DNA of 64,000 nt from Membranipora membranacea (GCA_914767715.1 OU612072.1:16120001-16184000); one strand, 5' to 3'. Positions 36,216 through 50,004 are shown, counted from the stretch's first letter. Notes: generated by a model from the sequence alone, not told the origin. Program-made: numbers and translations.

Positions 36216-36942
36216 GATACCAAGACTGACGGGGACAGGCATGTACGCTGCCTTCCACTTTGACCCTATGACTATATAACTGTGGAACTGGAAAGAACAT
36301 TATTATTTATTATAACTTGATAAGAATATGGACAAGTTTCCTTTCATTTATATTTTCTGAGGCTCTTGCAAAGTCTGGCTGTTATGATGCTGTTGAGGGT
36401 AGATCATCCCTGGAGAGAAGATCACTGTCTTTCTTATCTAAAAGAAGTGAATTTGGTAAGTCACAGATGTACTTTATTAGTTCAAGTAGAGGCAGAGGCA
36501 CTGCCTCTCCTAGAAAGCTAAATGAAGTGGCCTAAAAACTTTATAATTGAAAATTCCATATCAGAATCAGCTCCTCTTGGATTTCCATTTGCCAATTATG
36601 TTGCGGATGAGATTACAGCACCTCTCCTCGTGATGTTTCGGATTCTCCTCATAAATTTGCCTCCCCTTCCATTTTTTCTAAACTACAGCCCTCATTGTTT
36701 TTCTTTGTGAAAAACTCACCACTGAGAACAGACGAGAAGAGATACTACTTTACTATCTCTTTCGAGACGCTGACCACATCATCGATAAATCTTACTTCAT
36801 CAAAGCTGCTCATGCCCAAACGGGACATAGCAGCTGAGCACATCGTGCTCTTTACCATCTTTGGAATATACAAGAGAATCGGGTCTTTAGTGAGTAGTGT
36901 CTATCAAGCCAGTTTCACAATCGTCAAGTTCAATATGATTTT
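36216..36942. other. Non-coding stretch, nothing recognised
   Basis: Downstream of the hAT remnant. Short open frames at 36,317-36,535 and 36,695-36,946 have no recognisable content. Confidence 0.4.
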
Positions 36943-38547
36943 TTAAACCATCCTTGATTTGAGGTGAGAAAGTTTGTTAACATGACATTTATAAAGGTTT
37001 GCAATCCCTGGATAAATAGAAAGATTGTCACTCACCAGCATAAAAAATTCATGATGGGGTCGGAATTTTCCTTTAACCTTCCCAACCACTCTGGACCAGT
37101 TGAGGACATACTTCAGATTCGCTAGCGTACCGTAACTCCGAGCTGTTTCCTCTGAGAACAGCAGGTTGTAGACATTCTCAATCAATAATAACGAAAAAGT
37201 GATTTGCTTGGTATTTAATTGTGCGGGTAGGAATTTCTCATACCCATCGGTAGGCGCATCACATTTAGCAGCCTCCAACAGCTATCAATATTGTGCTTTC
37301 AAGTTTTTGTTAATTTGCCTCTGTTCTAGACTTACCTCGAGCAGATCCTGTTTAGTGTGCCAGGGTGCACACAGAAACAGAGACTGGACCCGCAGACCTC
37401 CAACCTCTCCTCCACATCTTGCCTCATCCCCTGCGCCAAGTTGCAGTTTCTACGAGTGAGCTGGTCACCCTAGCTGGGAATGTTGATGTCCATTGGAACT
37501 GTATACAAAAATGGAGTTATCTGTCACATGAACATGGTTAAATGACTCAATGTTTAATCTAAATAGATAAATTCTAGTATTCTAGATTCTGTATTAGAGT
37601 TGTGTCCAATCACTGATACATATTAATCAAACTTATCCATAAAGTTCCAAACACACAACAGTTTCTTACATCCAGCCTCTTTATTTATTGAATCCAGTTT
37701 TTCTGTGGACTTCTTCAGAAACTTAGTACAGTCCCCGACTTTCATCTGATCCATCATTTCTACAGGCATTGGCCAAAAGCGTGTATCTTCTGACCATAAT
37801 GCATCCTTTAATTCTTTACTGAAATTGAAAATCAAGATTGATTAACCATTATCTTCAATTACTTTGATTAAATTTGATTATTGATCTTAATGTAAGGCAT
37901 ATTCTGATATGTGTCTGTCAGGCGATAGTCATAGTGACAGGATCATGCCATACGGCTAGTGTCTTTGCTTGCAGGCTTAAATCATACACCAGATTTTGAT
38001 ATTATATACATGAGGAAAGCTTAAATCTTGGGTATACCTGATAATCTGCTTTGGTGCCCAAGGCAATCTTGAAGCACTTGTGCTACCAGGCTAGTATATA
38101 CACATCAACAAGTTCTTCTGTTTCACCTGGCGAAAGCAAGAATTGATCAGCTACAGGTAAGGCTAAAAGGTAAAAAAAACCGAATGATGGGCATACAGAT
38201 ACTCTCGAAACATACATGTCATACATGTATCAGATCATTCATTTGATACAAATAACAAGAACAGGATAAAACTGTGCCCCTTGTTCGATACGAATTCACC
38301 TAATAACCAATCATCCAAACAATCTATTTCCACAGTAGACATGAATTACGTTAATGAAGAAGTGTCAATTGAAAGAATATGACAGTTCAAACACGCTGTC
38401 ACTTTTACTTACGCTTTAAACTAGTTTGAGGAGCTAGAGGAATCTGCACAGGGAGGCCCCTCACCCACCAGTATATCCAGTTATGTTGGGTCGTTGACTG
38501 GCCGTTGTTCTGGACTTCACGGTGAACACATATGTTCAGGTTGTCTG
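36943..38547 (-). pseudogene. Scattered exons of a possible DUF6589-like protein
   Basis: Three minus-strand open stretches lie in one order. A well-bounded exon at 38,547-38,413 (acceptor CAG, donor GTAAGT) encodes DNLNICVHREV and TTQHNWIYWW. An open frame at 37,835-37,623 is polar and Lys-rich. A 111-codon frame at 37,278-36,943 encodes SEETARSYGTLANLKYVLN and VGKVKGKFRPHHEFF. The 'DN...HN' and 'GTL..L..V' phrases remind me of the large DUF6589 proteins multiplied in many invertebrate genomes, but this rests on memory of the family's general shape. I could not join the pieces in frame. Either a decayed gene or an unrelated one. Confidence 0.3.
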
Positions 38548-41500
38548 CTGTAAAAATGCAAAGAGGAATGATATTGCGTACCGAGAAACTGAAAAATTAT
38601 GCCTAAAAATAATTGATAAAATTTATTTTCAAAAATATCTTTTTCAGGTTCAATGACTTTCAGTTAATGACACATAAATTTTAAACTTACAAATTGTTGC
38701 TATCCTATTTCCTGTCTTTACATACTCTCCTAGAGTTTGGAGATAGATGCTTCTCCCAGCAGGTCCATAGCCCCCAGTCTGCTATCACAACATGCAGTGA
38801 GCCCGTAGGGAATCAGTGCATCGCAGAGAACAGACGTTCCTCTATGGGCTGCTAGCAACAGGAAAATGCTTTCTTCACCTGGCAAAGCTCTTTAGCTCTG
38901 TTGTTTGCCACTATACTGTATATTAGCATTTGCTATTCACAACTATCTGTAAATATATCAAACGACAAATAATTAAAGTGCCTAATTAAACCTAAAGCTG
39001 TATTACTTGAGATAATAAACACAGCTTGAAAAAATAAATTGCATTGAAAGTCTGTAAATAAAGACTAGCACATTAGTGATAGTACAAATTATTTCTACTA
39101 TGTTTTGGTTTATTCTGTACTTTCATGTTGTTGAATGTAACCACATCTGCACTGGCTAAGCTACAGCTATTTATTGTAACTGATATCAAAATGTTTCAAT
39201 CAAATGCATTGTCACAAAATTTAAGGACGACTAAAATGATCATACTTAGTTACCTTCATATTGCAATAACACCTCACAAAATGACATCGAACTTATTTGA
39301 GGACAGGAATGTGATGATTCCATGTTTCGATATAATGAGACAATTGTGCTCCTGATAAAATATGTGTGGAGGCTGACCTGAGACTGCCTGGTATTGAAGC
39401 ATTAATCTATTGTATCCATGCCATGTATCCTCAACTTTATGAGCTAATTAACATAATTGTAATTGTAATTGTATTGTATTACATTCTGCCATACTCAATA
39501 TACACGTATACGAGATGATATCGAATGTATGTAAGTGTGGGTTAAAAAACTGGTAGCTGCAAAAATAAAAATACATAACTAAAATGATATACTGCAGTTA
39601 GGTACGGTTAAGTACGATACACAAGACCATTATCATGATAGGTCATAAAATAGTTGAAAAAGCTGTTCGACCTCTTTGTTGTTCTGCATCCTTTGTGTCG
39701 CTGGCTCTGCTTGTAGACTGTTGCTTTTAGGATAGAACAACATTGACGATGAATAGGATCACAATAATTTTGCTATGTGATGGGTCATAGCTCATTTATG
39801 CATGAAATTTTTACTAAAGTATTATATCTCAACTCTCTGTTGTCGGTTTAATAGGATCAAATATATAGTCTTGCAAGATTGATTTTAATCACTAGCTGAC
39901 ATTAAATGTGTAAAGTGTGTATTTCTGGTCTCTCAACTCCATGTTTGAACTCATAAACCACTGCTGCCACACAGGCAAATGAGTGCTCATCGAATTCTGT
40001 ATAGCTCCAAACTAATGATATGACAAATTGGTATGAGTTATAAAGCTTACTGTCCTACAAATTGGCAATAATGACGTCATGATCCACTGCCTTGATTTCA
40101 CACCCTGAATTTTAAGATCAGTTTGTGCATGTTGTTTGCCCATTAGGTGACAGTCACTGCATTTCCATGGGTCAACATTATGCTATTTACAGGGCTCCTC
40201 GAGCCGTCAAAACACCTGCTGGTTCGCACTGAGCTCGATGAGAACTTATAATTCACTTATAGGCGGAATGCAAAAATGTAAGTACCTGATAACTAATACA
40301 TTAATGTGCAATTTTATATTATGATGTTTTACCACTTTTAGCTGTTATTTCTAATTTACTTGAGATTATTATAGATTTTCATATTTTAGAGTTTTAGATT
40401 TTACATATTCAAATGTTTGATTTAGATTTCCATTTCATTTTCAACATTCAACATTTCAACATCCAATGGTTATTCATCTAAGTTGTCAAGCGAAGCTGAA
40501 AAGAAATAATAGAAAGATTGATCAATGCCGCACATCTGGAGGACAAAACAGTTAGGATGTTGAAAGATCTCTATCTTAGGAGTAACAATAGTTTCACCTG
40601 AATGGAATGTTCAAGAACTCTCTAGAAATATGGCAAGACCATTGTAAGCGGTAACAAAAAAATGTCAACATTTAAGCGACTCCTAAGATCGAATTAGATA
40701 TAGTAAAGGAACGACGCCTGCTGTGTCCAATGAACTCCCTCTATTCATGTCTGTGACTATATAAAGAGCTGCAGAGACACTTAACATGAGCTCATTTTGG
40801 AACAGCATTGACAAAGGTTGTGTTATGTGCAATTTACTTGGATTAATTTTTATGGAATAATTATAATTAAATAAATATTCCACATCAAGAACTTGGTGAA
40901 ATTCTGAAAAATTGACGAGGTAAGTTTATCACAATTGTGAAAACTCTTATTATTATTGCGTGGCAATATTCAAGGTTGAAATTTGATTGATAAAATAATT
41001 ACTATAAAGCTCCAGTTCAAGGCAAAGGTAAGTCCTTGGTTATATCGACTGATCATCGGTTATAATTTTGTTGAAGCTCCATCGATATTGGCGAGTCTGC
41101 CATTTGTAATTTCCTGCAGAGGATCAAGTGAATCTTGTCTAATTGAAGGTGAAGTTGTCACCTCATACATTGAGTTGTCCTGGCGAGCATTTAGCCAGAG
41201 TATACCCGTTATTTTATTACTAGTCGCGCTACCTTTTGAAAAAATCCAATATTTTATAACTGCAGTCATATTTATCCTCATTACCCATAATTATATTTTA
41301 ATATTGAAATTTAGACGGTCATCTTTACTTTCAGAGTACGGGCAACCGCTTGTTCGCGACTCAACCACATGTTTAGGCCGAACTTTGCGGAATCACACAT
41401 AATCAAGTTAATGATTGCTTAGGTTGATTTCAGAGGTCCATTAAGTTAAGAGTGCTAACCATTACACATTATATAGTAACACCATTACACATACACCATT

Positions 41501-41884
41501 AGACAAAATAGAACCAAAATTTACCTTGTGTCAAACCAATCAAAGCGATAATTATAGTATTAATATTTGAATTTTTAATTTATATGACAAACACAAGAAG
41601 TGTGCAGGACGGGACCTTACACTCCTGTAATTATTATTAAAGTTACGGGAGTGTGGGTTTTTCGTCCCTCACAATAAGCACAACTTTGCCTTAGTGGCAG
41701 CAGTGATTTGAGGGCCTGCACCGCAGCTTTTCACTCTATCTAGGTTTGACCATAGAATCGAGTATTGCATCAATAGCTCTTCTTATATTATTATGTATGT
41801 GTTTCATTTTAGCTCACACTAGAGTGGGAGTCTGCAATGAGAGCCTACTATACGCAGACGCCTTTGCCATATTTTATTTGAAAG
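38548..41884. other. Non-coding stretch, nothing recognised
   Basis: Only short open frames occur. The longest (40,983-41,402, plus) encodes a mixed hydrophobic sequence with no motif I know. No repeats of note. Confidence 0.4.
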
Positions 41885-41887
41885 TAT

Positions 41888-43144
41888 GGAGGAATGGAGT
41901 GGAGTAGCTAGTGGTGCAGACAAGAGCAGGGAGAACTTTGGGAGGCATCCAGCATCAGGCGGTGAGTAAAATTATCCACTTAACATGTGTTACACATCGC
42001 ACAAGCCATGGACATATAATGAGGGGAGAATGAAATTTGTAAGTTTAGAGGTATAATTTGGTTTTTCTTCATTCTGTCTACCCAGTCTACATAGACAAGT
42101 TGACTATCGCAGTTCATTTGATGGGAAAACTTAGTGGAATGTGTTTTCTTTTCCATGCCTTTCCAAGATTGGCCAGTATCCGTTATTCTATCATTTGTGT
42201 TAGTGTTTTATTCTTTGCAAACAAGGAACAAACTAATGACGATCAACACCGTCCCTTTCGTATTAAGTAGTGTAAAATCTTTTTTTTGTATCAGTTGTTC
42301 CTGCTGATTGCATTTAAGTCATGGTAAAACGGAAAATTGGTTGTCGCCATAACATCTGTATTGCAGCGGAATGAGTCTGACAATGCTTGAAGTTGTCTAC
42401 CTCTTGAAAAATAGAAGACAAATCTAGAAAAAAAATTTAATCTTTGCAACAGGGTTCCAATAACATTCAACATACTGCTATTTTTTAGATATAGAGGTTC
42501 CCGAGTGCTTTCTGTACCTTCCACACAACACAACCATATATTACCGTCTCTGAAGCAGAGGTAAGCTTAAAAACATAGGTGATAACCTCAGTTGATATAC
42601 CGCCAAAGCGGTTTACAATTTCTGAAGTGACTATTTCTTTAATCTTGCACAATTTGATTTAGTTACCATTTCTAGTAGCGGGCTTCATTTCATTAACATG
42701 CCATTGCTTTCCTTCTCTCTGACTATTTGAAAAGTTCTTGGCCATCACATTGCGTTATATCGAGTATGATAACTTTGGTTGGCCAATCAAATTCAATTTG
42801 ACTGTCTCAGAATCACTATGATTGGAGGTTTTAATACCATGAGATCTTATCACGCCAGAATCAATTTGACCTGCCTTGTTGACAAAATATTTGTAAATTT
42901 CATTGACAGAATATTACATTTCCGATCTGAGACATTTCTCAGTTGGATGGTGAGAGAAATGTCATGATCTGAAGCCTCACTGATTAAGTTTGTCCTTCAC
43001 AGATATTACCTTATATATTTTCAGGAGATGATCCCAGATGTGATTGTTGAAATATCAGACCTGCCCCCGCATACCGACAAGACTAAGCTATCCCATTATC
43101 TGAGCGCTACAAAAGCAATCACAGCGCAATATTTTCTTCACCAG
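41888..43144 (+). CDS. Two isolated candidate exons, product unknown
   Basis: A start-codon exon at 41,888-41,961 (MEEWSGVASGADKSRENFG, then RHPASGG) ends in a GTGAGT donor. Another exon at 43,025-43,144, with a TTTTCAG acceptor and a CAG|GT donor, encodes EMIPDVIVEISDLPPHTDKT and a hydrophilic continuation to YFLHQ. A third possible exon near 42,491-42,558 contains a stop in the frame that would link to the first. Composition and splice sites suggest real or once-real coding sequence, but I cannot link the exons or name the product. Confidence 0.3.
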
Positions 43145-43145
43145 G

Positions 43146-44893
43146 TCCTGAATTTCAAATATTATTCATCAAACTATTATTTTACCATCGAGTTGGCTTG
43201 AAGGCCTATTAACATTGCTACTAAAACAAGCACAAGGGCTTTGTTGGCTTTTCTGAGCCTGTATGACATTTGCTCAGAGTACTTCAATCTAATCATGTTA
43301 CAATGCAATTGTGTTTTCTGAAACTTTAACCCTCATGACCTTCTTAGCTGCAAATATGGATAATATATTTGTAATTTTATCGCTGTGAATAAATGCAAAT
43401 TTGTCTAGATAGATTGATTGGTATGCCAATTTCAACTAAATACCTTACGCAGAAAGATAAATGGAAACGAAAAACATATTATTATTATTGTATTCTTACC
43501 TTTATCATGGTGAGCCTGCAAAGTAGGCCTTCGCAATTTATTTCACTCAAAGGTCGAGATTTAGCCTTACCTAAACGCCATATCATAATAATTTAATCTA
43601 ATCATGTTAACTTCTTTGTACATACCTAACTGTGAATTTCAACACCACTTTGTTTTCTGATATTTTACACATGTACTCCTTGCAAATTTTGATAATATCT
43701 TGGTCTTCTAACACTGTTAAAGTTTGAAATCAGTTTGAAATCAGATCTAGATGGATTGGTTGGATTTGTTGCTATTAATTACCTCACAGTTTTTTAATTA
43801 GACAGGACAAATTTATTCTATTGTATTGTTATTTTCATCAAGGAGTAATCAATTTTAACTTGCCAAGTGGGCTCTTGCAAATCATTTCACTCAAATGTCA
43901 AGATTATTTCTACCTGAACTGCTAATCATTTATACATTTTTTTGGCATTGTTGTCATGTGTTAAAGCAAAATAAACACGTGATAGGCTATTTGCTATGCC
44001 GATAGTACTCAAGAACAATTGTCTCTTTGCTACAATCTTGTCCACCTCTAAATATTTTCTGATTTACAATCAGCAAAATTGCTGCCAATTATAGCCTGTG
44101 TTCTATCAATTTTGTTAAGCTCCTTCCAACAACGTTCACCTTTTTCATAAACAAGGAACCACAGCTATCATTCAGTGCAGAAATTTTGCACCTGTTAAGC
44201 TCCAGCCTCACAATTATCACCTAGGTGTTATATTGACTGCTATAATTGGGCCTTTTGTTTGCACAAGCATATTCATAACAAGATTGTCCGATACAACAGT
44301 ACAAAGGAAAAACTGATCAAATTGAGGTTCCATATGCCGAAAAAGGTCCCGTATTATGTGACACTCCATTTGTTTTACCCGATATATGGAACCTTTATGA
44401 TAACAGTGTATGTGGTGGTTTTTGTTATCAATCTACATGACCTCGACCAATTACACCACCCAATGAACAATAGCCAAACAACCAGTCAAATTCGATACAA
44501 ACAGCCAATGACAATAACACTGTGTACATGTCATACAGCAGTACACTTGTACACAGCTGGTACATTGAGTAGAAAAAAAGATAAAAGCAAGGATTGATAG
44601 CCATTTTTCCCGACATCACAGTTCAATATTCAGATACATTCAGAGTAAACTGACAAGGCCCCCAATGTTTGGTCTGGAGCCAAGACAATACATCTACTAC
44701 TATACAATCATCCTTTGCTTCGACAATACTCCATTGTAACTCAATCTTGCCCTGGGCTCGGACAATTACTATTGCTATTCAACAAAACAATCGATACCCA
44801 TAGGACACATTCGAAACTATGTGTTTCTGAGCTTATGAAGTTGTATATCATCCAAGATGACAGCCAAGCCTAGAATATCAGTATTTTGCTTGA
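43146..44893. other. Non-coding stretch, nothing recognised
   Basis: AT-rich. The open frame at 44,259-44,597 has a hydrophobic centre but no recognisable content. Confidence 0.4.
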
Positions 44894-45542
44894 CTACCCG
44901 CAAATGTGGTTTCTATCATTATTATGATAAATTGATGGTGATAAGTGAAAGGCAGTGATTTTCAGTTTCTGTGAGAGGTCAAAATTTTTCATTTATCCGC
45001 TTCAGTTTTTATCCACTTTTTCAAAAACAAGAGAAGATTTGTACTTTCAAAAATGGGGTCGTTACCCTTTATCAGATTTCTCAAATTCGAGGTAAAGCAT
45101 CTCAAACTGCAACTGCATTTACATCCTCATCATGATAATTTACTTACAGTTTTCACAATTTAAGTTTCACTTTCATCATAGTACATCATTGTTAAACGGT
45201 GGCAAATAGGCAACTCACTAAGCTCAACATTAAAAGGGCCCATGTTCATAGCACATTATGTATTTCCTACAAAGCTCATTGACTTGCAGCTTTCTGTTGA
45301 TCAAGTTATATCACTTTTATATAGATTTGATTTTCCATTCGTAAAAGAGAACATTAAGTATTTGACATTTTTACACATATATTGGAAATTATCATCACAA
45401 AAATGTGTTTATTTGACCAATGGATCAATTTGCCTAAATTTATTTATTTAATTTATTTATTGAGGTTTTCTAAAAGTTTATAATTAAAGCAAATTAAAAA
45501 TAACTTGTTGACCTCACACACATTAACATAGATACAAAAAAT

Positions 45543-47140
45543 GACTTGGATAATAAGATATAAGCGGTAGGGTGTTACATACTATATAGTGTGTAGGATA
45601 ATGAAATCATGGCATCATAAATTGCGTGAATAAGATGAAAAAAGAAAAGAAGAAACAGAGAGTGGCAAACAATAATACAAGTTAACAACATTAGGTAGGA
45701 TTAAATGATAATGATTCATGAGGCTTGGTTGATTTAGTTACAAATGTATAAAAAATATTTAAAACAGCTGATTTGCCTAGGTTTGATCTAAATAGCAACC
45801 TCACTTTCTTATGTCATTTGCAGATAAGTTTAACGATCAGCAAAAATGGATGTGAGTTTACCACGTGATGAGATAATGTGGTATTCTATCAAACTTGGAA
45901 AAATGCAGCCTCCACATTTCAAAACAAATTGATTGACAAAGTAAGTCACGCTCATCAATCAATCAAAGGGCTATTCATAACATGGCTTTGCTATTACTTA
46001 CAACCACTTCAAAACAGAAGTACATCAACTGATTTGAATACCTATAGATACTTCTGCAATCCAACATGTCTTTTCCTAAAATATTCTCCAACCAAAATAG
46101 AAAGAAACTGTTTTTATCATACTAATGTATTACTGGATCCAAGATGTGTTTGATAAACATCAAACTATGTGTAGTGGCGCTGCATAATGTAATTTATAAC
46201 AAGAATAATATTTTGTGCTCCTTAATTTAGCACGCTATGGTTTTGACTCGCAGTACCTCTCCTCATTACGCCAATAGTTACAACTAAAATGCGGTATAAA
46301 TAATCTTTCAAATATCTGGCACTTTTTGCATCTGATTTTGAGGGTGCAAACACCTCATGATACCTGTTGCTGAGCGAAGGTGACTTAATTATTTTCTAAA
46401 ACAAGGATCAAACACAAATTCAGCATCTCCTCAGAGCCCTTCTTTTCCGTTGATGCATTCATGATAGCTCATTTCAATAAGGTCAATGAGGTGAGTTTGA
46501 TAAAATTTGCATTGTGTTTTATTTAACATGACTCACAAAGAGAAAACTTTCAGTGAAACCATGCAGAGTCAGTTTGTGTTTTTTTAAAATGGTTATAATA
46601 TAATAAAAACAGGAGGGTGTTTATCATCAAAGGAGTCGATATGTGGTCCATATCAAGAAAGAATGCGAAATTCCCACAATTTGCCACAGCAGCAAGAGGC
46701 CTTCTTGGTCTGTTTGATGTATCTAAAACAAAGAGTGAGTGTGAAATTCATTATCTAACTACAGAGTATCCTAGTTAATTTGGTAATTTTTGTGATACTC
46801 AAGCTGTTAACAAGCTGACGAGCAGGTCTTATTCTTTAATAGAGACAGCCGTATACAAATAAACAGTTATATAAGGAGAGGTATACACCCGAGGGTATGT
46901 AACTCACTCTTCTAACTCTAAAAGGAGCAGAAGATGTTAATGGCGTGTGGGATGTCCAGGGAGTACTAAATCTGCATTTCCAAGGAGAAGGAAATCTGCA
47001 AGGAGTAGCAGATATCCAAGGGGTACTCGGTTTCGAAGCACTGCTAAAAACATCCAAAGAATGTCGTTGAATAAACTGACCTTGAAAGTTTATAATTAGA
47101 GTAAATTGAATATTGGTTGGCCTGAAAATCATAAACATAC
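45543..47140. repeat. Left arm, outer duplication unit (A)
   Basis: Shares blocks with unit B at about 47,800-50,004 in the same orientation. 'aggattaaatgataatgatt' and 'gcctaggttt' near 45,700-45,785 match 47,938-48,030. The spliced Cys-cluster exon near 46,630-46,740 matches 49,127-49,260. The TPW repeats near 46,900-47,050 match 49,449-50,004. The mirror unit lies at about 59,800-61,140. Confidence 0.75.
46880..47060 (-). pseudogene. Outer TPW-repeat copy, left arm (degraded)
   Basis: The minus strand reads SKPSTPWISATPCRFPSPW, KCRFSTPWTSHTPLTSSAPF and then an unrelated end. It has one repeat-like block rather than three or four. No signal peptide precedes it: the open frame begins in sequence homologous to flanking non-coding DNA. 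The Cys in the last block is replaced by Phe. It mirrors 59,975-60,120 in the right arm. I treat it as a shortened relic of the intact gene at 56,005-56,469. Confidence 0.6.
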
Positions 47141-48537
47141 ATCAGGAAAACATCTTAAATAAAAACGTTTGTGTGTAGGGTGCTACATACTCAGTGTTCT
47201 GAGTTAGTGGGAACCGGTGGGAACTGAGTTCTCGCACAAAAATAAAGATGCAGAACCTTTAGGACTGCTCTAAGGAAATTAGCGTGTATCTGGGTATCTG
47301 TGGGGTGTTATTATAGTGCCAAAGTGCTCGTCATGTATTGCATTGTATGTCAAGTTGAGTTCTAAGATCTTATAGTTGGAATAGAGATGGAAATAAGGAA
47401 AAAGAGCCAGCTGTTGTTAATGCTTCCATTATTCTCTATTCCCCAACTCAACTGACAGTTAAAATGATGTGGCAAAAATAAATTAACGATGGATCATTTA
47501 TTAGTTAGAAATGCTAGGTGCGTGGTCTTTGATTGAAATGGAATGGTTACCATTGTAATATCTCATCATGACCAGTGTAATTAAAATGTCAACGTGGTTA
47601 CATTTAGGAAACCAATAATGTCATTCTACGGATATAACAGGACACAGCTCCCACTGAGTTCTGTTCAAAAAGAGTGTAAAGTTGTCTCTTTTGACCAAAT
47701 ATCAATCATACTATTACAGATCCATATTTCTGCATAATTTAATCTAGAAATTGCAAAAGATTCTCAAAACTATTCTCAACCCAGAGTGTAGAGTACCGCA
47801 AAGAAAATAGTCCACTTAGACCACTGTACATACTACATAGTGAGTAAGATAAATGAAGCACGTTGCTACCATAAATTACATGACAAAAAAGGAAGGAGGA
47901 AGTAGAAAATGACGAACGCAAATTTCGCAGAATTAGGTAGGATTGAATGATAATAATTCATAAGGCTGGTTCGATTCACTGACAAAATAATGTATGAAAT
48001 ATATTTGAAAAGGCTGAGCTGCCTAGGTTTGTGCTGAATGATGATTTAAATATTGAGCTGTACTGGGATTGGCGTTTCCTGGCTATTGTTTGGGTTCACT
48101 ATCCATTGCAACCAGGTGTAGTGTAGTGTTCTGAACATAATTACAGACAAGTTGGACAGCTCATCTCAGGTTGGCTTTGATTGATTTGGTCTGTGATGCA
48201 GTGAGATTACCATCTCACACAGGGCCGACTGCCAGGCTTTGAACAGGTAGAAAATTTGCCACAACATGTGCACACTCACTGTGATCTGAGTATTAATACT
48301 TATAATCTCAAATTTAGAGAAGAACTGATGGCATCAGTGGTGCTCATCTTAGATCTAAACCGGATTGGTCTTTTGGAGATCAAGTTATAGGGTCAGAACA
48401 CCAATATTTCATGCAGTTAATTTATTCCATTTCTTGAGCTTATCAATCAGTTTATGCTTATCATTTGCCAGTTATTTTACAATTTTTTCATAAAAGAATT
48501 TATGAATTTGAGCTTGACATTGTCAATATTTCTACAG

Positions 48538-48639
48538 CAACTCAACTTCAAAAGAAGCCAATCAGCAGAAGCAGAAGCTTGTAACAAGGTCTTGAAGTTG
48601 CCCTGTCAGTATTTGCCCGAAGGAACAGAAATTCCGTGG
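48538..48639 (+). CDS. 34-codon phase-0 exon conserved in both arms (left copy)
   Basis: Bounded by TTTCTACAG and GTAACA, the exon is 102 nt with both edges in phase 0. It encodes QLNFKRSQSAEAEACNKVLK followed by LPCQYLPEGTEIPW. The right-arm mirror (57,388-57,287, minus) has the same length and sites with seven changed codons. It runs opposite to the TPW gene in its arm, so it would belong to a different gene. I found no partner exons and do not recognise the sequence. Confidence 0.35.
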
Positions 48640-49448
48640 GTAACATTAGGGTTTCTATTGTGATTTTATATTTTTGGTGTACTTAGCTGCGAAGGTGACA
48701 CCTAAGCTTTTCCATCTAAAGATGTGAGTCAATCTCCTTCAAGCTTTGATGGCATGAATATAGCGCTGTGTGTAAATGTTTTTACTATAATTTGCCGGTT
48801 CCAACGTCATCTTGCACACGTTCTCTACTGATACTACTTTATCCACAGAGTTTTGAAAGTAGTATTGAACGAAAAAAAGTTTTCCATTTGACCAAACCCA
48901 GTAAACTTCAAAACATAGGGCAGTAAATCAACTAGAAAATCCTTGAGTTTGCTAATAAAATGGTTTATTTGGATAAATTCAGCTGGAATTTTATATAATT
49001 TGCATTGTGTTTTATTAACATGACTCACAAAGTGAAAACTTACAGTGAGGCCATGCACAGTCAGTTTGTGTTTTAAGGATAGAAAACAATGGTTATGTAA
49101 TAAAAACAGGAGGATGTTCATTTACAAAGGAGTCGATATGTGGTCCGGGTCAAGAAAGAATGTGAAGTTCCATGTTGTCGGTTGGAGATCATGGTTGTCA
49201 CAGCAGCAAGAGGCCTTTATGGTCTGTTTGATGTATCTAAAACAAAGAGTGAGTGTGAAATTCAATGTCTGATTACAGAGTCACCTAGTTAAATTGGAAA
49301 TTGTGCAAATTTAAGCTGCTTTCAAGGTGAAAAGAAAGCCTTAATTTTTGATAAAGTCAGACAAACACAAATAAACTTATATAAATACATATGTAACTCA
49401 CTCTTCTATTGAAGTTGCATCACCACCTGCTGCTGAACATCCGATGAT

Positions 49449-50004
49449 CTAGTGATGTGATTTTTTCTCAGATTTCCGAGGAGTACTAACTCTGCAAGGA
49501 TTATTAGATGCCCAAGGAGTACTAAATGTGCAAGGAGCATGAGATGGTTTAAGAGTTGGAGATGTCCAGGGAGTTCTAGATCTGCAAGGATTATTAGATG
49601 CCCAAGGAGTACTAAATGTGCACGGAGCATGAGATGGTTTAAGAGTTGGAGATGTCCAGGGAGTTCTAGATCTGCAAGGATGATTAGATGCCCAAGGAGT
49701 ACTAAATGTGCAAGGAGCATGAGATGGTTTAAGAGTTGGAGATGTCCAGGGAGTTCTAGATCTGCAAGGATGATTAGATGCCCAAGGAGTACTAAATGTG
49801 CAAGGAGCATGAGATGGTTTAAGAGTGTGAGATGTCCAGGGAGTACTAAATTTGCATATCCAAGGAGTTCTAAATCTGCAAGAAGAAACAGGTCTCCAAG
49901 GTGTACTCGGTCTTGGAGAATTTTTCAGATACCGGGGAGGCCTTGCAATAGCTACAGAGATTCGCCACCAAACAAAACACAGATAATATTGCCATGGCCT
50001 TCAT
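49449..50004 (-). pseudogene. TPW-repeat secreted protein, left-arm copy (frameshifted)
   Basis: Mirror of the intact gene at 56,005-56,469. The start and signal peptide are present (MKAMAILSVFCLVA from 50,004), but an extra base near 49,970 moves the frame and leads to an early stop near 49,870. Beyond it the repeat frame is still open and has more repeats than the right copy: about four 90-bp units (49,561, 49,651, 49,741 and a variant at 49,830) with TSPTLKPSHAPC and CRSRTPW blocks and SNHPC in place of SNNPC. The upstream TATA-like box (about 50,460-50,470) and leader donor (about 50,385) are retained, so the gene may still be transcribed. Confidence 0.75.

Noticed and set aside
40983-41402. 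139-codon open frame with hydrophobic segments
   Set aside because: No splice context, homologous copy or recognisable motif; length is within chance for AT-rich sequence of this size.
45878-46153. Mirror-conserved open frame (91 aa; right copy 60,559-60,816) as a gene
   Set aside because: Conservation is expected because the palindrome arms are similar throughout. There is no signal peptide, domain or splice support, and the ends of the two frames differ.
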